Shown: positions 33,794-43,603, numbered from the stretch's first letter. The stretch is 64,000 nucleotides of DNA from Pseudodonghicola sp048268305 (GCF_048268305.1 NZ_JBLWVT010000008.1:124001-188000); one strand, 5' to 3'. The notes: generated by a model not told the origin, from the letters alone. Program-made: numbers and translations.

Positions 33794-34465
33794 TCAGAAA
33801 TCCAGGTCGGTGTAATGCGGTGGCGGGCGGAACCCCGGCACCTGATCGGCCAGGATCGACCGGAAGGCCGGACGCGATTTGATCTTGGCGTACCAGTCCT
33901 TGACCACGGCGGAGCGGTTCCAGTCGACGTCCGAGATATAGTCGAGCGAACTCAGATGCGCGGCGGCGGCGAAATCGGCGAGCGTCATGTTGTCGCCGGC
34001 CAGCCAGCGGCGATGGTCCAGCAGCCAATCCATGTAATCCAGGTGATATTTGATCGCCTTGGACCCGGCCTTGACGTTACCGCTGTCGGGATAGCCCTTG
34101 CCGCTGACCTTCTTGTTCACCCGCTCATAGAGCAGTTTCGAGGTCACCTCGCTGTGGAACTTGTCGTCGAACCAGCCGATCAGCCGGCGCACCTCGAGCC
34201 GTTCGGCGGGATCGCGCGGCATCAGCACCGGATCTGGTCGGGTTTCTTCGAGATATTCGCAGATCGCGGCGCTTTCGGCCATGGTGCGGCCATCGAGACG
34301 CAGCACCGGCACCTTGCCGGCTGGGTTGCGGCGCAGGAAATCGGGGCTCGCCTCCCAATATCGCTCCTCGACCAGCTCCACCTCGATCCGTTTTTCGGCC
34401 AGGACCAGGCGGACCTTGCGACAGAAGGGAGAGAGGGGAACGTGGAACAGACGAGCCGTGGTCAT
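33794..34465 (-). CDS. Glutathione S-transferase family protein
   Basis: Soluble 223-aa protein with the two-domain GST fold. The thioredoxin-like N-domain (residues 1-75) has SPFCRKVRLVLAEKRI at the glutathione site, where serine and cysteine are both candidates for the active residue, then NPAGKVPVLRLDG with its cis-proline and MAESAAICEYLEE for gamma-glutamyl binding. The helical C-domain (about 85-215) contains WLAGDNMTLADFAAAAHLSS, the usual N-capping box. Substrate unknown. It sits 40 bp behind the queG start region in the same orientation and may share its transcript. Confidence 0.9.
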   Translation of the reverse strand: MTTARLFHVPLSPFCRKVRLVLAEKRIEVELVEERYWEASPDFLRRNPAGKVPVLRLDGRTMAESAAICEYLEETRPDPVLMPRDPAERLEVRRLIGWFDDKFHSEVTSKLLYERVNKKVSGKGYPDSGNVKAGSKAIKYHLDYMDWLLDHRRWLAGDNMTLADFAAAAHLSSLDYISDVDWNRSAVVKDWYAKIKSRPAFRSILADQVPGFRPPPHYTDLDF

Positions 34466-34525
34466 TTTGACATCAATATCGGTTGGGAGCGGTGGACTAC
34501 CAATAGCCCCTATGGGGACAGATTT

Positions 34526-35260
34526 TCAATCCTCGAAACAGGCCGCGCGTCCATCTGCGCGAATGGTGGCGGCGCCATCCATGATCGCCTTGGCACGACG
34601 GTTGACCCGATCTGAGGGTTTCGCCGCCGAACGTGACCGCGGCGACGGCAGGATCGCGGCGATCAGCGCCGCCTGGCGGGCGGTGAGTTTCGCAGCCGGC
34701 ACGCCAAAGGCCTTCTGCGCCGCGGCCTCGACCCCGAAGACCCCCTCGCCGGTTTCGGCCACGTTCAGATAGACCTCGAGGATGCGGCGCTTGGACCAAA
34801 CGATTTCCACCAAGGGGGTGATCAGGGTCTCGAGCGCCTTGCGGGCCCAGCTGCGCCCCTGCCAGAGAAAGACGTTCTTGACCACCTGCTGGCTGATGGT
34901 CGAGGCGCCGCGGGCACCGCCGTCATCAAGCGCGGCGCGGATGGCGGTGACATCGAACCCCCAGTGCAGGCAGAAATTGGCATCCTCGGCCGCCACCACC
35001 GACCGCACCATGACCGGCGCGATATCCTCCAGCGGTTTCCATTCCCGCTCAAGCCGGCCGTATTTCGCGTGTTCCTGCCACATGGTGAGGGTGATCGGCG
35101 GGTTCACCACGGTGAAGAGCAGCACCAGAAAGACGATCAGCACCACCGGCACCAGCGCGATCCGGATCGCCCAGCGCCGCAGCCAGCGCAGCGGCTGCCT
35201 GACCACCCGGGCGGGGGCAGAGGCCTTGCCGGTCTTTTTCGATGTCACCTGTTTCGCCAT
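34526..35260 (-). CDS. mtgA: Monofunctional biosynthetic peptidoglycan transglycosylase
   Basis: GT51 enzyme that polymerises lipid II into glycan strands at the outer face of the inner membrane. The start is set at the ATG of 35260 (MAKQVTSKKTGKA); 244 aa follow, usual for MtgA. A basic cytoplasmic tail is followed by a membrane anchor (IALVPVVLIVFLVLLFTVV). Catalytic motifs are VVAAEDANFCLHWGFD (catalytic Glu in the first), GARGASTISQQVVKNVFLW, and KRRILEVYLNVAETGEGVFG. The C-terminus after RVNRRAKAIMDG runs on about 20 residues and looks less conserved. No penicillin-binding domain. Confidence 0.93.
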   Translation of the reverse strand: MAKQVTSKKTGKASAPARVVRQPLRWLRRWAIRIALVPVVLIVFLVLLFTVVNPPITLTMWQEHAKYGRLEREWKPLEDIAPVMVRSVVAAEDANFCLHWGFDVTAIRAALDDGGARGASTISQQVVKNVFLWQGRSWARKALETLITPLVEIVWSKRRILEVYLNVAETGEGVFGVEAAAQKAFGVPAAKLTARQAALIAAILPSPRSRSAAKPSDRVNRRAKAIMDGAATIRADGRAACFED

Positions 35261-35381
35261 GCGCCCTGCTTGCCCGTCCGGCGCGGGCCGGTCAAGCCGG
35301 TTGGCGGGGCCCTGCGGGTCTGGCCTGGGGATCGGGCCGCAGCAGCCTGCGGGACAGGGTATCTGACCGCGCTTCAGGCGC

Positions 35382-35411
35382 AAAGAAAAACCCCGCCACA
35401 GGGGCGGGGTT
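35382..35411 (-). terminator. Intrinsic terminator of the gltD-gltB operon
   Basis: Minus-strand stem AACCCCGCC / GGCGGGGTT with a five-base loop, followed by TTTTTCTTT, 28 bases beyond the gltB stop. Confidence 0.9.
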
Positions 35412-35438
35412 CTCCGATCTTGGTCAGGCCCGTCCGGA

Positions 35439-38400
35439 TTACTCCGCCGGCATCGCCTCGGTCTCGCGGCTCAGCGGCACCGGGATGTGCTTGAGCATCT
35501 CGATCGGGCAGACTTGCAGGAAGTTGGTCTTTTCCAGCTCCCAATGCTGCAGGATCGCGGTGGCCTTGCGGCTGTTGGTCTCGGCCGCGTGGCGTTCGAT
35601 CAGGCCTTTCAGCTCATGCTCCCAATGGTCCATGGTCACCGGGCAGGCCACCAGGGTTTCCATGTTCATCACGGTCGCCGCCTTGCCTTCGGGATCATAG
35701 AGATAGGCCATGCCCCCGGTCATCCCGGCACCGAAGTTGGCGCCGATGTCGCCCAGGATCACCGCGATGCCGCCGGTCATGTATTCGCACCCGTTGGAGC
35801 CGCAGCCCTCGATCACCACCTTGGCGCCCGAGTTCCGCACCGCAAAGCGTTCGCCCGCGCGGCCGGCGGCGAACAGATAGCCGTCGGTCGCCCCATAGAG
35901 CACGGTGTTGCCGATGATCGTGTTATCTTCGGCGATCAGCGGCGACATCATCGGCGGACGCACCACGATGGTGCCCCCCGACAGCCCCTTGCCGACATAG
36001 TCATTGGCATCGCCCGACACCTCGAGCTTCAGACCCGGAGCCGCGAAGGCGCCCAGCGACTGGCCGGCCGAGCCCTGCAGTTTCACATGCAGATGGTCAG
36101 GCTGGAAGGCGTTGCGCATGCCGAAGTTCTGCACGATCAGGCTCGATGTCCGGGTGCCGACGGTCCGATGGGTGTTCTGCACCGCATAGGACAGCTGCAT
36201 CTTTTCGCCGTCCTTGAGGAAGCGGGCGGCATCGCGGACGATTTCGGCGTCCAGCGTGTCGGGCACCACGTTGCGCGGCTTGTCGCGGTTATAGACGATC
36301 TCATGCGCGCCATCGACGGTGATCAACAGCGGGTTGAGGTCGAGATCGTCCAGATGCGCCGAACCACGGCTGACCTGGGTCAGCAGATCGGCGCGGCCGA
36401 TCACATCCCCCAGCGACCGCGCCCCGATCGAGGCGAGGATTTCGCGCACTTCCTGGGCGTAGAAGGTGATCAGGTTGACCACCTTGTCAGCGTTGCCGGT
36501 GAACTTTTCGCGCAGCTTCGGGTCCTGGGTGCAGACGCCCACCGGGCAGGTGTTCGACTGGCACTGACGCACCATGATGCAGCCCATCGCGATCAGCGCG
36601 GCGGTGCCGATGCCGAATTCCTCGGCCCCCATCATCGCCGCCATCACGATATCGCGGCCGGTGCGCAGCCCGCCATCGGTCCTGAGCGTGACCCGGTCGC
36701 GCAGGTGGTTCATCGCCAGCACCTGATGCGCCTCGGTCAGGCCCATTTCCCACGGCAGACCCGCATATTTGATCGAGGTCGCCGGCGACGCCCCGGTGCC
36801 GCCGTTGTGACCCGAGATCAGGATGATGTCGGCCTTGGCCTTGGCGACGCCCGCGGCAATCGTGCCGACGCCCGAGGAGGCGACCAGCTTCACCGTCACC
36901 TTGGCGCGCGGGTTGATCTGCTTGAGGTCATAGATCAGCTGCGCGAGGTCCTCGATCGAGTAGATGTCGTGGTGCGGCGGCGGGCTGATCAGCGTCACCC
37001 CCTTGGTCGAATGGCGCAGACGCGCGATCAGCTCGGTCACCTTCATGCCCGGAAGCTGGCCGCCCTCGCCCGGTTTCGCCCCTTGGGCGACCTTGATCTC
37101 AAGCTCTTCGCAGTGGTTCAGGTATTCGGCGGTGACACCGAAACGGCCCGAGGCCACCTGCTTGATCTTCGCCGAGGGGTTGTCGCCGTTCGGTTCCGGC
37201 ACGAAATGCGCCGGATCCTCGCCGCCCTCGCCCGAGTCCGACTTGGCGCCGATGCGGTTCATCGCGACGTTCAGCGTCTTGTGCGCCTCGGGGCTGAGCG
37301 CGCCCAGCGACATGCCCGGGGTCACGAACCGCTTGCGGATCGCGGTGATGCTTTCCACCTCTTCCAGCGGGATCGCCTTGCCCAGCGGCTTGATGTCCAG
37401 CAGGTCACGCAGATGGATCGGCGGGTTCGACTGCATCTTGGCCGAATATTGCTTCCACATCTCATAGGATGCCCGGTTGCAGGCCATCTGCAGCATGTGC
37501 ATGCCCTGCGCGTCCCAGGCGTGGGTTTCGCCCGACTTGCGCGCCTTGTAGAACCCGCCGATCGGCAGCACCTGGGAATTCGAGGCCCAGCCCTTGGCGT
37601 GCACCTCTTCGATCTTGTGCTGGATGCCGCTGACGCCGATGCCGGAAATCCGGCTGAGCATGCCGGGGAAATATTCGGCGCACATGGCGCGGGACAGGCC
37701 CACCGCCTCGAAGTTCAGGCCGCCGCGATAGGAGGAGATCACCGAGATCCCCATCTTCGCCATGATCTTCAGCATGCCCTGGTCGATGGCGTGACGATAG
37801 CGCGCGACATTCTCGGTCAGCGTCCCCTCAAGCAGGCCACGCTCGATCCGGTCGGCGATCGAATCCTCGGCCAGATAGGGGTTCACCACGGTGGCGCCGC
37901 AACCGATCAGCACCGCGAAATAATGCGGGTCGATACATTCGGCGGCGCGCACGTTCAGCGAACAGAAGGTGCGCAGACCCTTGCGGATCAGATGGCTGTG
38001 CACCGCGCTGGTGGCCAGGATCATCGGCATCGGCGCCTTGTCGGCCCCCGAATGCTGATCGGTCAGCACCAGGTGGCCGGCGCCCGAGCGGACCGCATCC
38101 TCGGCTTCGGCCCGGATGCGGACCAGTTCCTCGCGCAGGGAACCGGGTTCACCGGCGGTAAAGGTGCAGTCGATCTCGACCAGCGGCGCGTTGAAATGGC
38201 GCACCACCTCTTCCCATTGGGTGTTGCCGACGAAGGGGCTTTCCAGAACGATGATCTCGGTCTGGCTGCTGTCCTCGTCCAGCACGTTCTTGAGGTTGCC
38301 GAAGCGGGTCTTCAGCGACATCACCCGATATTCGCGCAGCGAGTCGATCGGCGGGTTGGTCACCTGGCTGAAGTTCTGCCGGAAGAAATGGCTGAGCGGA

Positions 38401-39974
38401 CGGTATTGTTTCGACAGCACCGCAGAGGGCGTGTCATCGCCCATCGAGGCCAGCGCTTCCTTGCCGTCCTCGGCCATCGGCGCCAGGATCTGTTCCAGCT
38501 CTTCCATCGAATAGCCGGCCGCGATCTGCCGTTGACGCAGCTCCGCCCCGGAGAACAGCGGCTTTTCGGTGACGCGCGCCAGTTCTTGATCAAGATCGTT
38601 GATCTTGCTGACCCAGTCGCCGAAGGGTTGGCTGGCGGCCAGCTTGTCCTTGATCTCGGTATCGTGGAACAGCTTGCCCTCTTCCATGTCGACGGCGATC
38701 ATCTGGCCCGGGCCCAGCGCGCCTTTTTCGCGCACGGTCTTTTCGTCGACCACGACCATCCCGGCTTCGGAGCCGGCGATCAGCAGGCCGTCACCGGTGA
38801 CGACATAGCGCATCGGCCGCAGACCGTTGCGGTCAAGCCCGCCGCAGACCCAGCGGCCATCGGTCATCGCCAGGGCGGCCGGACCGTCCCAGGGTTCCAT
38901 CACCGAGTTGCAATAGGAATACATGTCGCGCCAGGCCTTGGGCAGCTCCACCGCCTGCTGCGACCAGCTTTCCGGCACCAGCATGGTTTTCGCCATCGGC
39001 GCCTTGCGGCCCGCGCGCACCAGCACCTCGAACACCGCGTCGAGCGCCGCAGAGTCCGACGACCCGCCCGGAACGATCGGTTTGATGTCCTCGGCCATCT
39101 CGCCGAAGGTGGCCGAGGCCATGCGGATTTCGTGGCTCTTCATCCAGTTCAGGTTGCCCTTCAGCGTGTTGATCTCGCCGTTATGGGCGAGCATGCGGAA
39201 GGGCTGGGCCAGCCACCACTGCGGGAAGGTGTTGGTGGAATAGCGCTGGTGATAGATCGCGAAGGCCGATTCAAAACGACCGTCCTTGAGATCGGGATAG
39301 AACTCGGCCACGTCCTGGGCCAGCATCATCCCCTTGTAGATGATCGACCGGCAGGACAGCGAGGCGATATAGAGCCCATGGATCCCGGCGGCCGCAACCG
39401 CCTTTTCGACCCGGCGACGGATCACGTAAAGCTCGCGCTCAAAGGTCTCCTCGTCAACGCCCTTGGAGTTCGACAGCAGGATCTGTTCGATTTCCGGCCG
39501 TGTCGCGTTGGCCTTTTCGCCCAGTACGCCGATGTTCACCGGCACGTGGCGCCAGCCATAGATATAATAGCCCATGCGCAGGACTTCGGTTTCCACGATG
39601 GTCCGGCAGGTTTCCTGGGCGCCGAAGTCGGTGCGCGGCAGGAACACCTGACCGACCGCCATCAGCTCATCATGGTTGGGCTCGTGGCCGGTGCGGCGGA
39701 TCTGATCATAGAAGAAGGGAACCGGGATCTGCACATGGATGCCAGCGCCATCGCCAGTCTTGCCATCGGCGTCGACCGCACCCCGGTGCCAGACCGCCTT
39801 GAGCGCCTGAATCCCGGCTTGAACCACCTTGCGGCTTTTCTGCCCGTTGATCGACACCACCAGACCGACGCCGCAGGAGGAATGCTCATCCTCCTCGGAA
39901 TAGAGAGCGTTCTCCGCCATCCACTTTCGCTTGGCTTCCTCGGCGCGGACCCAGTTTTCATCAAATTTGGTCAT
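35439..39974 (-). CDS. gltB: Glutamate synthase (NADPH) large subunit
   Basis: Makes glutamate from glutamine and 2-oxoglutarate with the GltD subunit. The 1511-aa protein has a 33-residue propeptide and then C34 (EDEHSSCGVGLVV), the N-terminal nucleophile of the glutaminase domain. The central domain, the FMN-binding synthase domain (SGHNGGTGASPATSIKYAGL; LRTDGGLRTGRDIVMAAMMG) and the 3Fe-4S motif CIMVRQCQSNTCPVGVC follow in order. The C-terminal beta-helix domain shows GDIGANFGAGMTGGMAYLYD. The ATG overlaps the stop of the preceding small gene by one base. It is the last gene of an operon with gltD first and two small genes between. Confidence 0.97.
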   Translation of the reverse strand: MTKFDENWVRAEEAKRKWMAENALYSEEDEHSSCGVGLVVSINGQKSRKVVQAGIQALKAVWHRGAVDADGKTGDGAGIHVQIPVPFFYDQIRRTGHEPNHDELMAVGQVFLPRTDFGAQETCRTIVETEVLRMGYYIYGWRHVPVNIGVLGEKANATRPEIEQILLSNSKGVDEETFERELYVIRRRVEKAVAAAGIHGLYIASLSCRSIIYKGMMLAQDVAEFYPDLKDGRFESAFAIYHQRYSTNTFPQWWLAQPFRMLAHNGEINTLKGNLNWMKSHEIRMASATFGEMAEDIKPIVPGGSSDSAALDAVFEVLVRAGRKAPMAKTMLVPESWSQQAVELPKAWRDMYSYCNSVMEPWDGPAALAMTDGRWVCGGLDRNGLRPMRYVVTGDGLLIAGSEAGMVVVDEKTVREKGALGPGQMIAVDMEEGKLFHDTEIKDKLAASQPFGDWVSKINDLDQELARVTEKPLFSGAELRQRQIAAGYSMEELEQILAPMAEDGKEALASMGDDTPSAVLSKQYRPLSHFFRQNFSQVTNPPIDSLREYRVMSLKTRFGNLKNVLDEDSSQTEIIVLESPFVGNTQWEEVVRHFNAPLVEIDCTFTAGEPGSLREELVRIRAEAEDAVRSGAGHLVLTDQHSGADKAPMPMILATSAVHSHLIRKGLRTFCSLNVRAAECIDPHYFAVLIGCGATVVNPYLAEDSIADRIERGLLEGTLTENVARYRHAIDQGMLKIMAKMGISVISSYRGGLNFEAVGLSRAMCAEYFPGMLSRISGIGVSGIQHKIEEVHAKGWASNSQVLPIGGFYKARKSGETHAWDAQGMHMLQMACNRASYEMWKQYSAKMQSNPPIHLRDLLDIKPLGKAIPLEEVESITAIRKRFVTPGMSLGALSPEAHKTLNVAMNRIGAKSDSGEGGEDPAHFVPEPNGDNPSAKIKQVASGRFGVTAEYLNHCEELEIKVAQGAKPGEGGQLPGMKVTELIARLRHSTKGVTLISPPPHHDIYSIEDLAQLIYDLKQINPRAKVTVKLVASSGVGTIAAGVAKAKADIILISGHNGGTGASPATSIKYAGLPWEMGLTEAHQVLAMNHLRDRVTLRTDGGLRTGRDIVMAAMMGAEEFGIGTAALIAMGCIMVRQCQSNTCPVGVCTQDPKLREKFTGNADKVVNLITFYAQEVREILASIGARSLGDVIGRADLLTQVSRGSAHLDDLDLNPLLITVDGAHEIVYNRDKPRNVVPDTLDAEIVRDAARFLKDGEKMQLSYAVQNTHRTVGTRTSSLIVQNFGMRNAFQPDHLHVKLQGSAGQSLGAFAAPGLKLEVSGDANDYVGKGLSGGTIVVRPPMMSPLIAEDNTIIGNTVLYGATDGYLFAAGRAGERFAVRNSGAKVVIEGCGSNGCEYMTGGIAVILGDIGANFGAGMTGGMAYLYDPEGKAATVMNMETLVACPVTMDHWEHELKGLIERHAAETNSRKATAILQHWELEKTNFLQVCPIEMLKHIPVPLSRETEAMPAE

Positions 39975-40558
39975 CAGGCGATCCTTTCCAGGGTTTCCAT
40001 CGCCACCCAGCGTTCATAGCGGTAGGTGTGATCAGTATCTTTGCTGTATTCAGTCAGGGCGATGCCCCGGGCGGCAAATCCGCTGGGCATCGGAATATCT
40101 AGCTGGTCGAAGAGGTTGCCCTCGGGCTCCTCCGAACTGACCCAGCCGCCGGGCCAATAGCTGCGGCCATGCTCGCGCTCGGTCTCGGGGGCGAAATCGT
40201 GTTCATAGGCACGATCAAAGAACACGCAGATCTCCGACCCCACCAGCAGCGGCCAGTCGATGATCGCGGCGACCCGGGCATGGCTGGCACCGGCGGGCTT
40301 GTTCGCGGCGATGGCGGCCGCGGTTTCGACCAGGCGCCGCACCACCTCGCGGCGGAAGCTTTCGCGCCCATATTCGGGCGAAACGATCTCGGCATCCAGC
40401 GACGGGCGCAGGTTCTGATAATCCTCGCCCCAGGTCGATGCCTTGGGAAACCAGCCGGCAAGCCGGTCCATTTCGCCAAGAAAGGCCTGCTCCCGGGCCG
40501 CGCGCAGGCCAGGCTCCATCGGCAGATCGCTGCTGCGGTCAAGCTGACGCAAACTCAT
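39974..40558 (-). CDS. Uncharacterised protein, DUF3916-like, inside the glt operon
   Basis: A 194-aa protein of unknown function. The start ATG at 40558 overlaps the stop of the GFA-like gene, and its own stop overlaps the gltB start, so it is translationally coupled on both sides. Composition is soluble, with no signal peptide or membrane helix. The order of blocks (RLAGWFPKAS; IIDWPLLVGSEICVFFDRAY; SYWPGGWVSSEEPEG; DIPMPSGFAARGIALTEY; RYERWVAMETL) resembles what I remember of the DUF3916 family; a profile search is needed to be certain. A role connected with glutamate synthase is suggested only by position. Confidence 0.75.
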   Translation of the reverse strand: MSLRQLDRSSDLPMEPGLRAAREQAFLGEMDRLAGWFPKASTWGEDYQNLRPSLDAEIVSPEYGRESFRREVVRRLVETAAAIAANKPAGASHARVAAIIDWPLLVGSEICVFFDRAYEHDFAPETEREHGRSYWPGGWVSSEEPEGNLFDQLDIPMPSGFAARGIALTEYSKDTDHTYRYERWVAMETLERIA

Positions 40559-40995
40559 TCCGCGCCCCCGTCGATACCGAACAGGGCCAGCGTCTCGACC
40601 TCGGTATACCGCTTGCGCTCGCCGGCATAGGCGAAGGCATCGGTCTTGAGGTCGATATAAATCTCGCTGTTCATGTTCATTCCGTTGGAATCGTCGAAAA
40701 GCCCGATCGGCAGCTCGTAATTTCCCTTGTGCGGCCCCTCTGCGGTCACCCGATACCACAGCCCCGTGCCGCAACGGTCGCACCAGGCGCGTTCCGCCCA
40801 ATCCGACGACTGGATGGTGCGGATGGCCTCGGTCCCGGTCCAGGTCACCGAGGTCTCGGGCACCGTCACCGCCAACAGCGCCGAGCCGGTCCAGCGGCGG
40901 CACATGGTGCAGTGGCAGGCACCGAAATCGCGTGGCACGTCGCGCACGGAAAGCGTCACCGCGCCGCACATGCATTGTCCGTTTCGATCCGTCAT
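40555..40995 (-). CDS. GFA-family zinc protein (glutathione-dependent formaldehyde-activating enzyme-like)
   Basis: A 146-aa cysteine-rich protein of the GFA/CENP-V family. Zinc-binding cysteines occur as GQCMCGAVTLSV (residues 6-17), CHCTMCRRWTGSALLA (28-43) and CDRCGTGLWYRV (72-83), the standard three clusters. Most members have no proven activity; the name comes from Paracoccus Gfa. It lies 117 bp after gltD and overlaps the next small gene by four bases, so it is probably made with the glutamate synthase subunits. The biological link is unclear. Confidence 0.9.
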   Translation of the reverse strand: MTDRNGQCMCGAVTLSVRDVPRDFGACHCTMCRRWTGSALLAVTVPETSVTWTGTEAIRTIQSSDWAERAWCDRCGTGLWYRVTAEGPHKGNYELPIGLFDDSNGMNMNSEIYIDLKTDAFAYAGERKRYTEVETLALFGIDGGAE

Positions 40996-41112
40996 TCCCG
41001 GTTTCCCAAGCTTAGGTCAGTTCACCTGACCGGATCGCCGCGGAGCGGTATTTTGCTGCAAGACGGCCTGACCCGGTCAGACGGGGGGCGTACCCCCCGG
41101 GGTCCTTCGTGA

Positions 41113-42552
41113 TTATTCCGCCGCGACGGCGGCAGGGGCGGCAAGGCGGTCGATGATCGCCTGAGCGCAGTCGCGCCCGTCGCGGATCGCCCAGACCACC
41201 AGCGAGGCGCCGCGGACGATATCGCCGACCGCATAGACACCGTCGAGCGCGGTGGCGCCGGTGGTGAACTGCGCCTTGACGGTGCCCCAGCGGGTCACCT
41301 CCAGCCCGTCGACCCCCCAGAGCTTGGGCAGATCCTCGGGCTCGAAACCCAGCGCCTGGATCACCAGGTCGGCGTCTTCGATGTAATCGGCGCCTTCGAT
41401 CACCTCGGGCGCCTGACGGCCGCTGGCATCGGGGGCGCCCAGGCGCATCTTCTGCACCATCACGCCGGCGACCTTGCCATCCGCTTCGGTAAAGCCCTTG
41501 GGCGCGCTCAGCCATTCGAAGTGCACACCCTCTTCCTCGGCGTTCTTCACCTCGCGCTGCGAGCCCGGCATGTTGGCCTTGTCACGGCGATAGAGACATT
41601 TGACGCTGACCGCACCCTCGCGGATCGAGGTGCGCAGACAGTCCATCGCGGTGTCGCCGCCGCCGATCACCACCACGCGCTTGCCTTCGGCGCTGAGCGT
41701 GCCGTTGTCATGCTCTTCCACCGCGTCACCGAAGCTCTTGCGGTTGGAGGCGGTCAGGAAATCGAGCGCCCGGACGATGCCCTTGGCGCTGCTGTTCGGG
41801 ATTTCGAGATCGCGCGACTTGTAGACACCGGTGGCGATGATCACCGCGTCATGCTTGGCGCGGATTTCGTCGAACGAGATGTCATCGCCCACGTTGCAGT
41901 TCATCACGAAGGTGACGCCGCCGTCGGCCAGCAACTGGTTGCGGCGCATGACCACGTCTTTTTCCAGCTTGAAGCCGGGGATGCCATAGGTCAGCAGGCC
42001 GCCGGCGCGGTCATAGCGATCATAGACGGTGACCTGGATACCAGCGCGGCGCAGCATGTCGGCCGCGGCCAGCCCGCCGGGGCCGGCGCCGATGATGCCG
42101 ACGCTTTCGGTCCGCTCCGTGATCGGAGAGACCGGCTTGACCCAGCCCTTTTCCCAGGCGGTGTCGGTGATGTATTTCTCGACCGCGCCGATGGTGACGG
42201 TGCCATGGCCGGACTGTTCGATCACGCAATTGCCTTCGCACAGGCGGTCCTGCGGGCAGATGCGGCCGCAGATCTCGGGGAAGGTGTTGGTGGCCTGGCT
42301 GATCTCATAGGCCTCGGCCAAGCGACCCGTCGCAGTCAGGCGCAGCCAGTCGGGGATATTGTTCGACAGCGGGCAATGTGCCTGGCAATAGGGCACGCCG
42401 CATTGGCTGCAGCGACTGGCCTGCTCGGTCGCCTTGGCGGCGGCGAACTCGGCGTAGATCTCATGAAAGTCCTTCTTGCGCTCTTCCGCAGTGCGCTTCG
42501 ACGGCATGTCCCGCTGGATGTCGACGAATTTCAGCATCGGTTCTTTGGCCAC
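41113..42552 (-). CDS. gltD: Glutamate synthase (NADPH) small subunit
   Basis: Supplies electrons from NADPH to GltB. The 479-aa protein begins with a ferredoxin-like part binding 4Fe-4S clusters (CSQCGVPYCQAHCPLSNNIP, then CGRICPQDRLCEGNCV). The FAD-binding motif GIIGAGPGGLAAADMLRRAG (about 149-168) and the NADPH-binding motif VVIGGGDTAMDCLRTSIREG (about 270-289) follow, with GVYAVGDIVRGASLVVWAI near the end. It is the first gene of the operon and diverges from uppP across a 229-bp AT-rich region, which should hold its promoter. Confidence 0.97.
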   Translation of the reverse strand: MAKEPMLKFVDIQRDMPSKRTAEERKKDFHEIYAEFAAAKATEQASRCSQCGVPYCQAHCPLSNNIPDWLRLTATGRLAEAYEISQATNTFPEICGRICPQDRLCEGNCVIEQSGHGTVTIGAVEKYITDTAWEKGWVKPVSPITERTESVGIIGAGPGGLAAADMLRRAGIQVTVYDRYDRAGGLLTYGIPGFKLEKDVVMRRNQLLADGGVTFVMNCNVGDDISFDEIRAKHDAVIIATGVYKSRDLEIPNSSAKGIVRALDFLTASNRKSFGDAVEEHDNGTLSAEGKRVVVIGGGDTAMDCLRTSIREGAVSVKCLYRRDKANMPGSQREVKNAEEEGVHFEWLSAPKGFTEADGKVAGVMVQKMRLGAPDASGRQAPEVIEGADYIEDADLVIQALGFEPEDLPKLWGVDGLEVTRWGTVKAQFTTGATALDGVYAVGDIVRGASLVVWAIRDGRDCAQAIIDRLAAPAAVAAE

Positions 42553-42781
42553 GGTTCGGACTCCATGATAGCTTAGCCGGGACCGTATATGAGAAGCCGA
42601 TCCAGATTAAAAGTCAGCAACACTGACCTTGTTTCACTTTTTTTGACCTCCACCCCACCCGGGCACACCAATTTGATCGAATTATAGGTACCAATCCGGA
42701 CCTAAATCCAAACTTTCCTTTTTAGCGCAAATACTTATATGATCCGGGCCTGAACCCATCCATATCGGGGCCCTTCCTCCC

Positions 42782-43585
42782 ATGCCAATCCTGCAACTCC
42801 TCCTAATCGCTGTGATTCAGGGGATTACCGAATTCTTGCCGATCTCTTCCTCCGGCCACCTGATTCTCTTGCCGCAGCTCACCGGGCTTGCCGACCAGGG
42901 CCAGGTGATCGACGTGGCCGTCCATCTCGGCACCCTGGCCGCCGTCACGCTCTATTTCTGGCGGGATGTTGCCGAAGGCTTTGCCGGCCTGCCCCGCCTG
43001 ATGCGCGGCAAGGTGGATACCCCCGGCGCCAAACTGTCGCTCAGCCTGATCGTCGCGACCATTCCCGTGGTGATCATCGGGCTGATCCTGAATGTCACCG
43101 GACTCAGCGACGCGATGCGCTCGGTCGCGGTGATCGGCTGGACCATGCTGATTTTCGGCATCGTGCTCTATTGGGCCGACCAGACCGGCGCCAGCATCAA
43201 GACCGGCACCGACTGGGGGCTCAAGGATGCGCTGATCATGGGGCTGTGGCAGGCGGTGGCGCTGATCCCGGGCACCTCACGATCGGGGATCACCATCACC
43301 GCCGGGCGTCAGCTTGGTTATACAAGGTCCGAGGCAGCGCGGCTGTCGATGCTGATGTCGATCCCGACCATCGCCGCCTCGGGCATCCTGCTGGGCGGAG
43401 AGGTCGCGGCCCATGCCGATCTGGCCGCCGCGCGCGACGGCGCCATCGCGGCGGTCTTCGCCTTTGGCTCCGCCCTGCTGGCGCTCAGCCTGATGATGCG
43501 GCTGCTGCGCAGCGTCAGCTTCACCCCCTATGTGATCTACCGGGTGATTCTGGGCGTGGTGCTGCTGGTCGTCGCCTATAGGTAA
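42782..43585 (+). CDS. uppP: Undecaprenyl-diphosphatase (BacA/UppP family)
   Basis: Recycles undecaprenyl diphosphate to the monophosphate for cell-wall synthesis and confers some bacitracin tolerance. The 267-aa membrane protein has the family signatures QGITEFLPISSSGHLIL (about 14-30), with the catalytic glutamate, and LIPGTSRSGITITAG (about 160-174). Eight or so helices are predicted. It stands alone between gltD, which diverges from it, and a convergent NDUFA9-like gene; a long palindromic terminator lies at 43604. Confidence 0.95.
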   Translation: MPILQLLLIAVIQGITEFLPISSSGHLILLPQLTGLADQGQVIDVAVHLGTLAAVTLYFWRDVAEGFAGLPRLMRGKVDTPGAKLSLSLIVATIPVVIIGLILNVTGLSDAMRSVAVIGWTMLIFGIVLYWADQTGASIKTGTDWGLKDALIMGLWQAVALIPGTSRSGITITAGRQLGYTRSEAARLSMLMSIPTIAASGILLGGEVAAHADLAAARDGAIAAVFAFGSALLALSLMMRLLRSVSFTPYVIYRVILGVVLLVVAYR

Positions 43586-43603
43586 AAGACCCCACAGAAT
43601 CAA

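Noticed and set aside
35487..40019. A 1510-codon open frame on the plus strand opposite gltB
   Set aside because: It mirrors gltB codon by codon; the translation is His/Arg/Gly/Asp-rich without motifs. Long antisense frames are a common by-product of high GC content at third codon positions.
40975..41112. A CG-rich inverted stretch (GGGGGG-CGTA-CCCCCC, near 41085-41100) after gltD as an operon terminator
   Set aside because: It lacks a U-tract on the minus strand, and the downstream genes are coupled to gltB, so read-through is expected. It might at most reduce transcription of the later genes.
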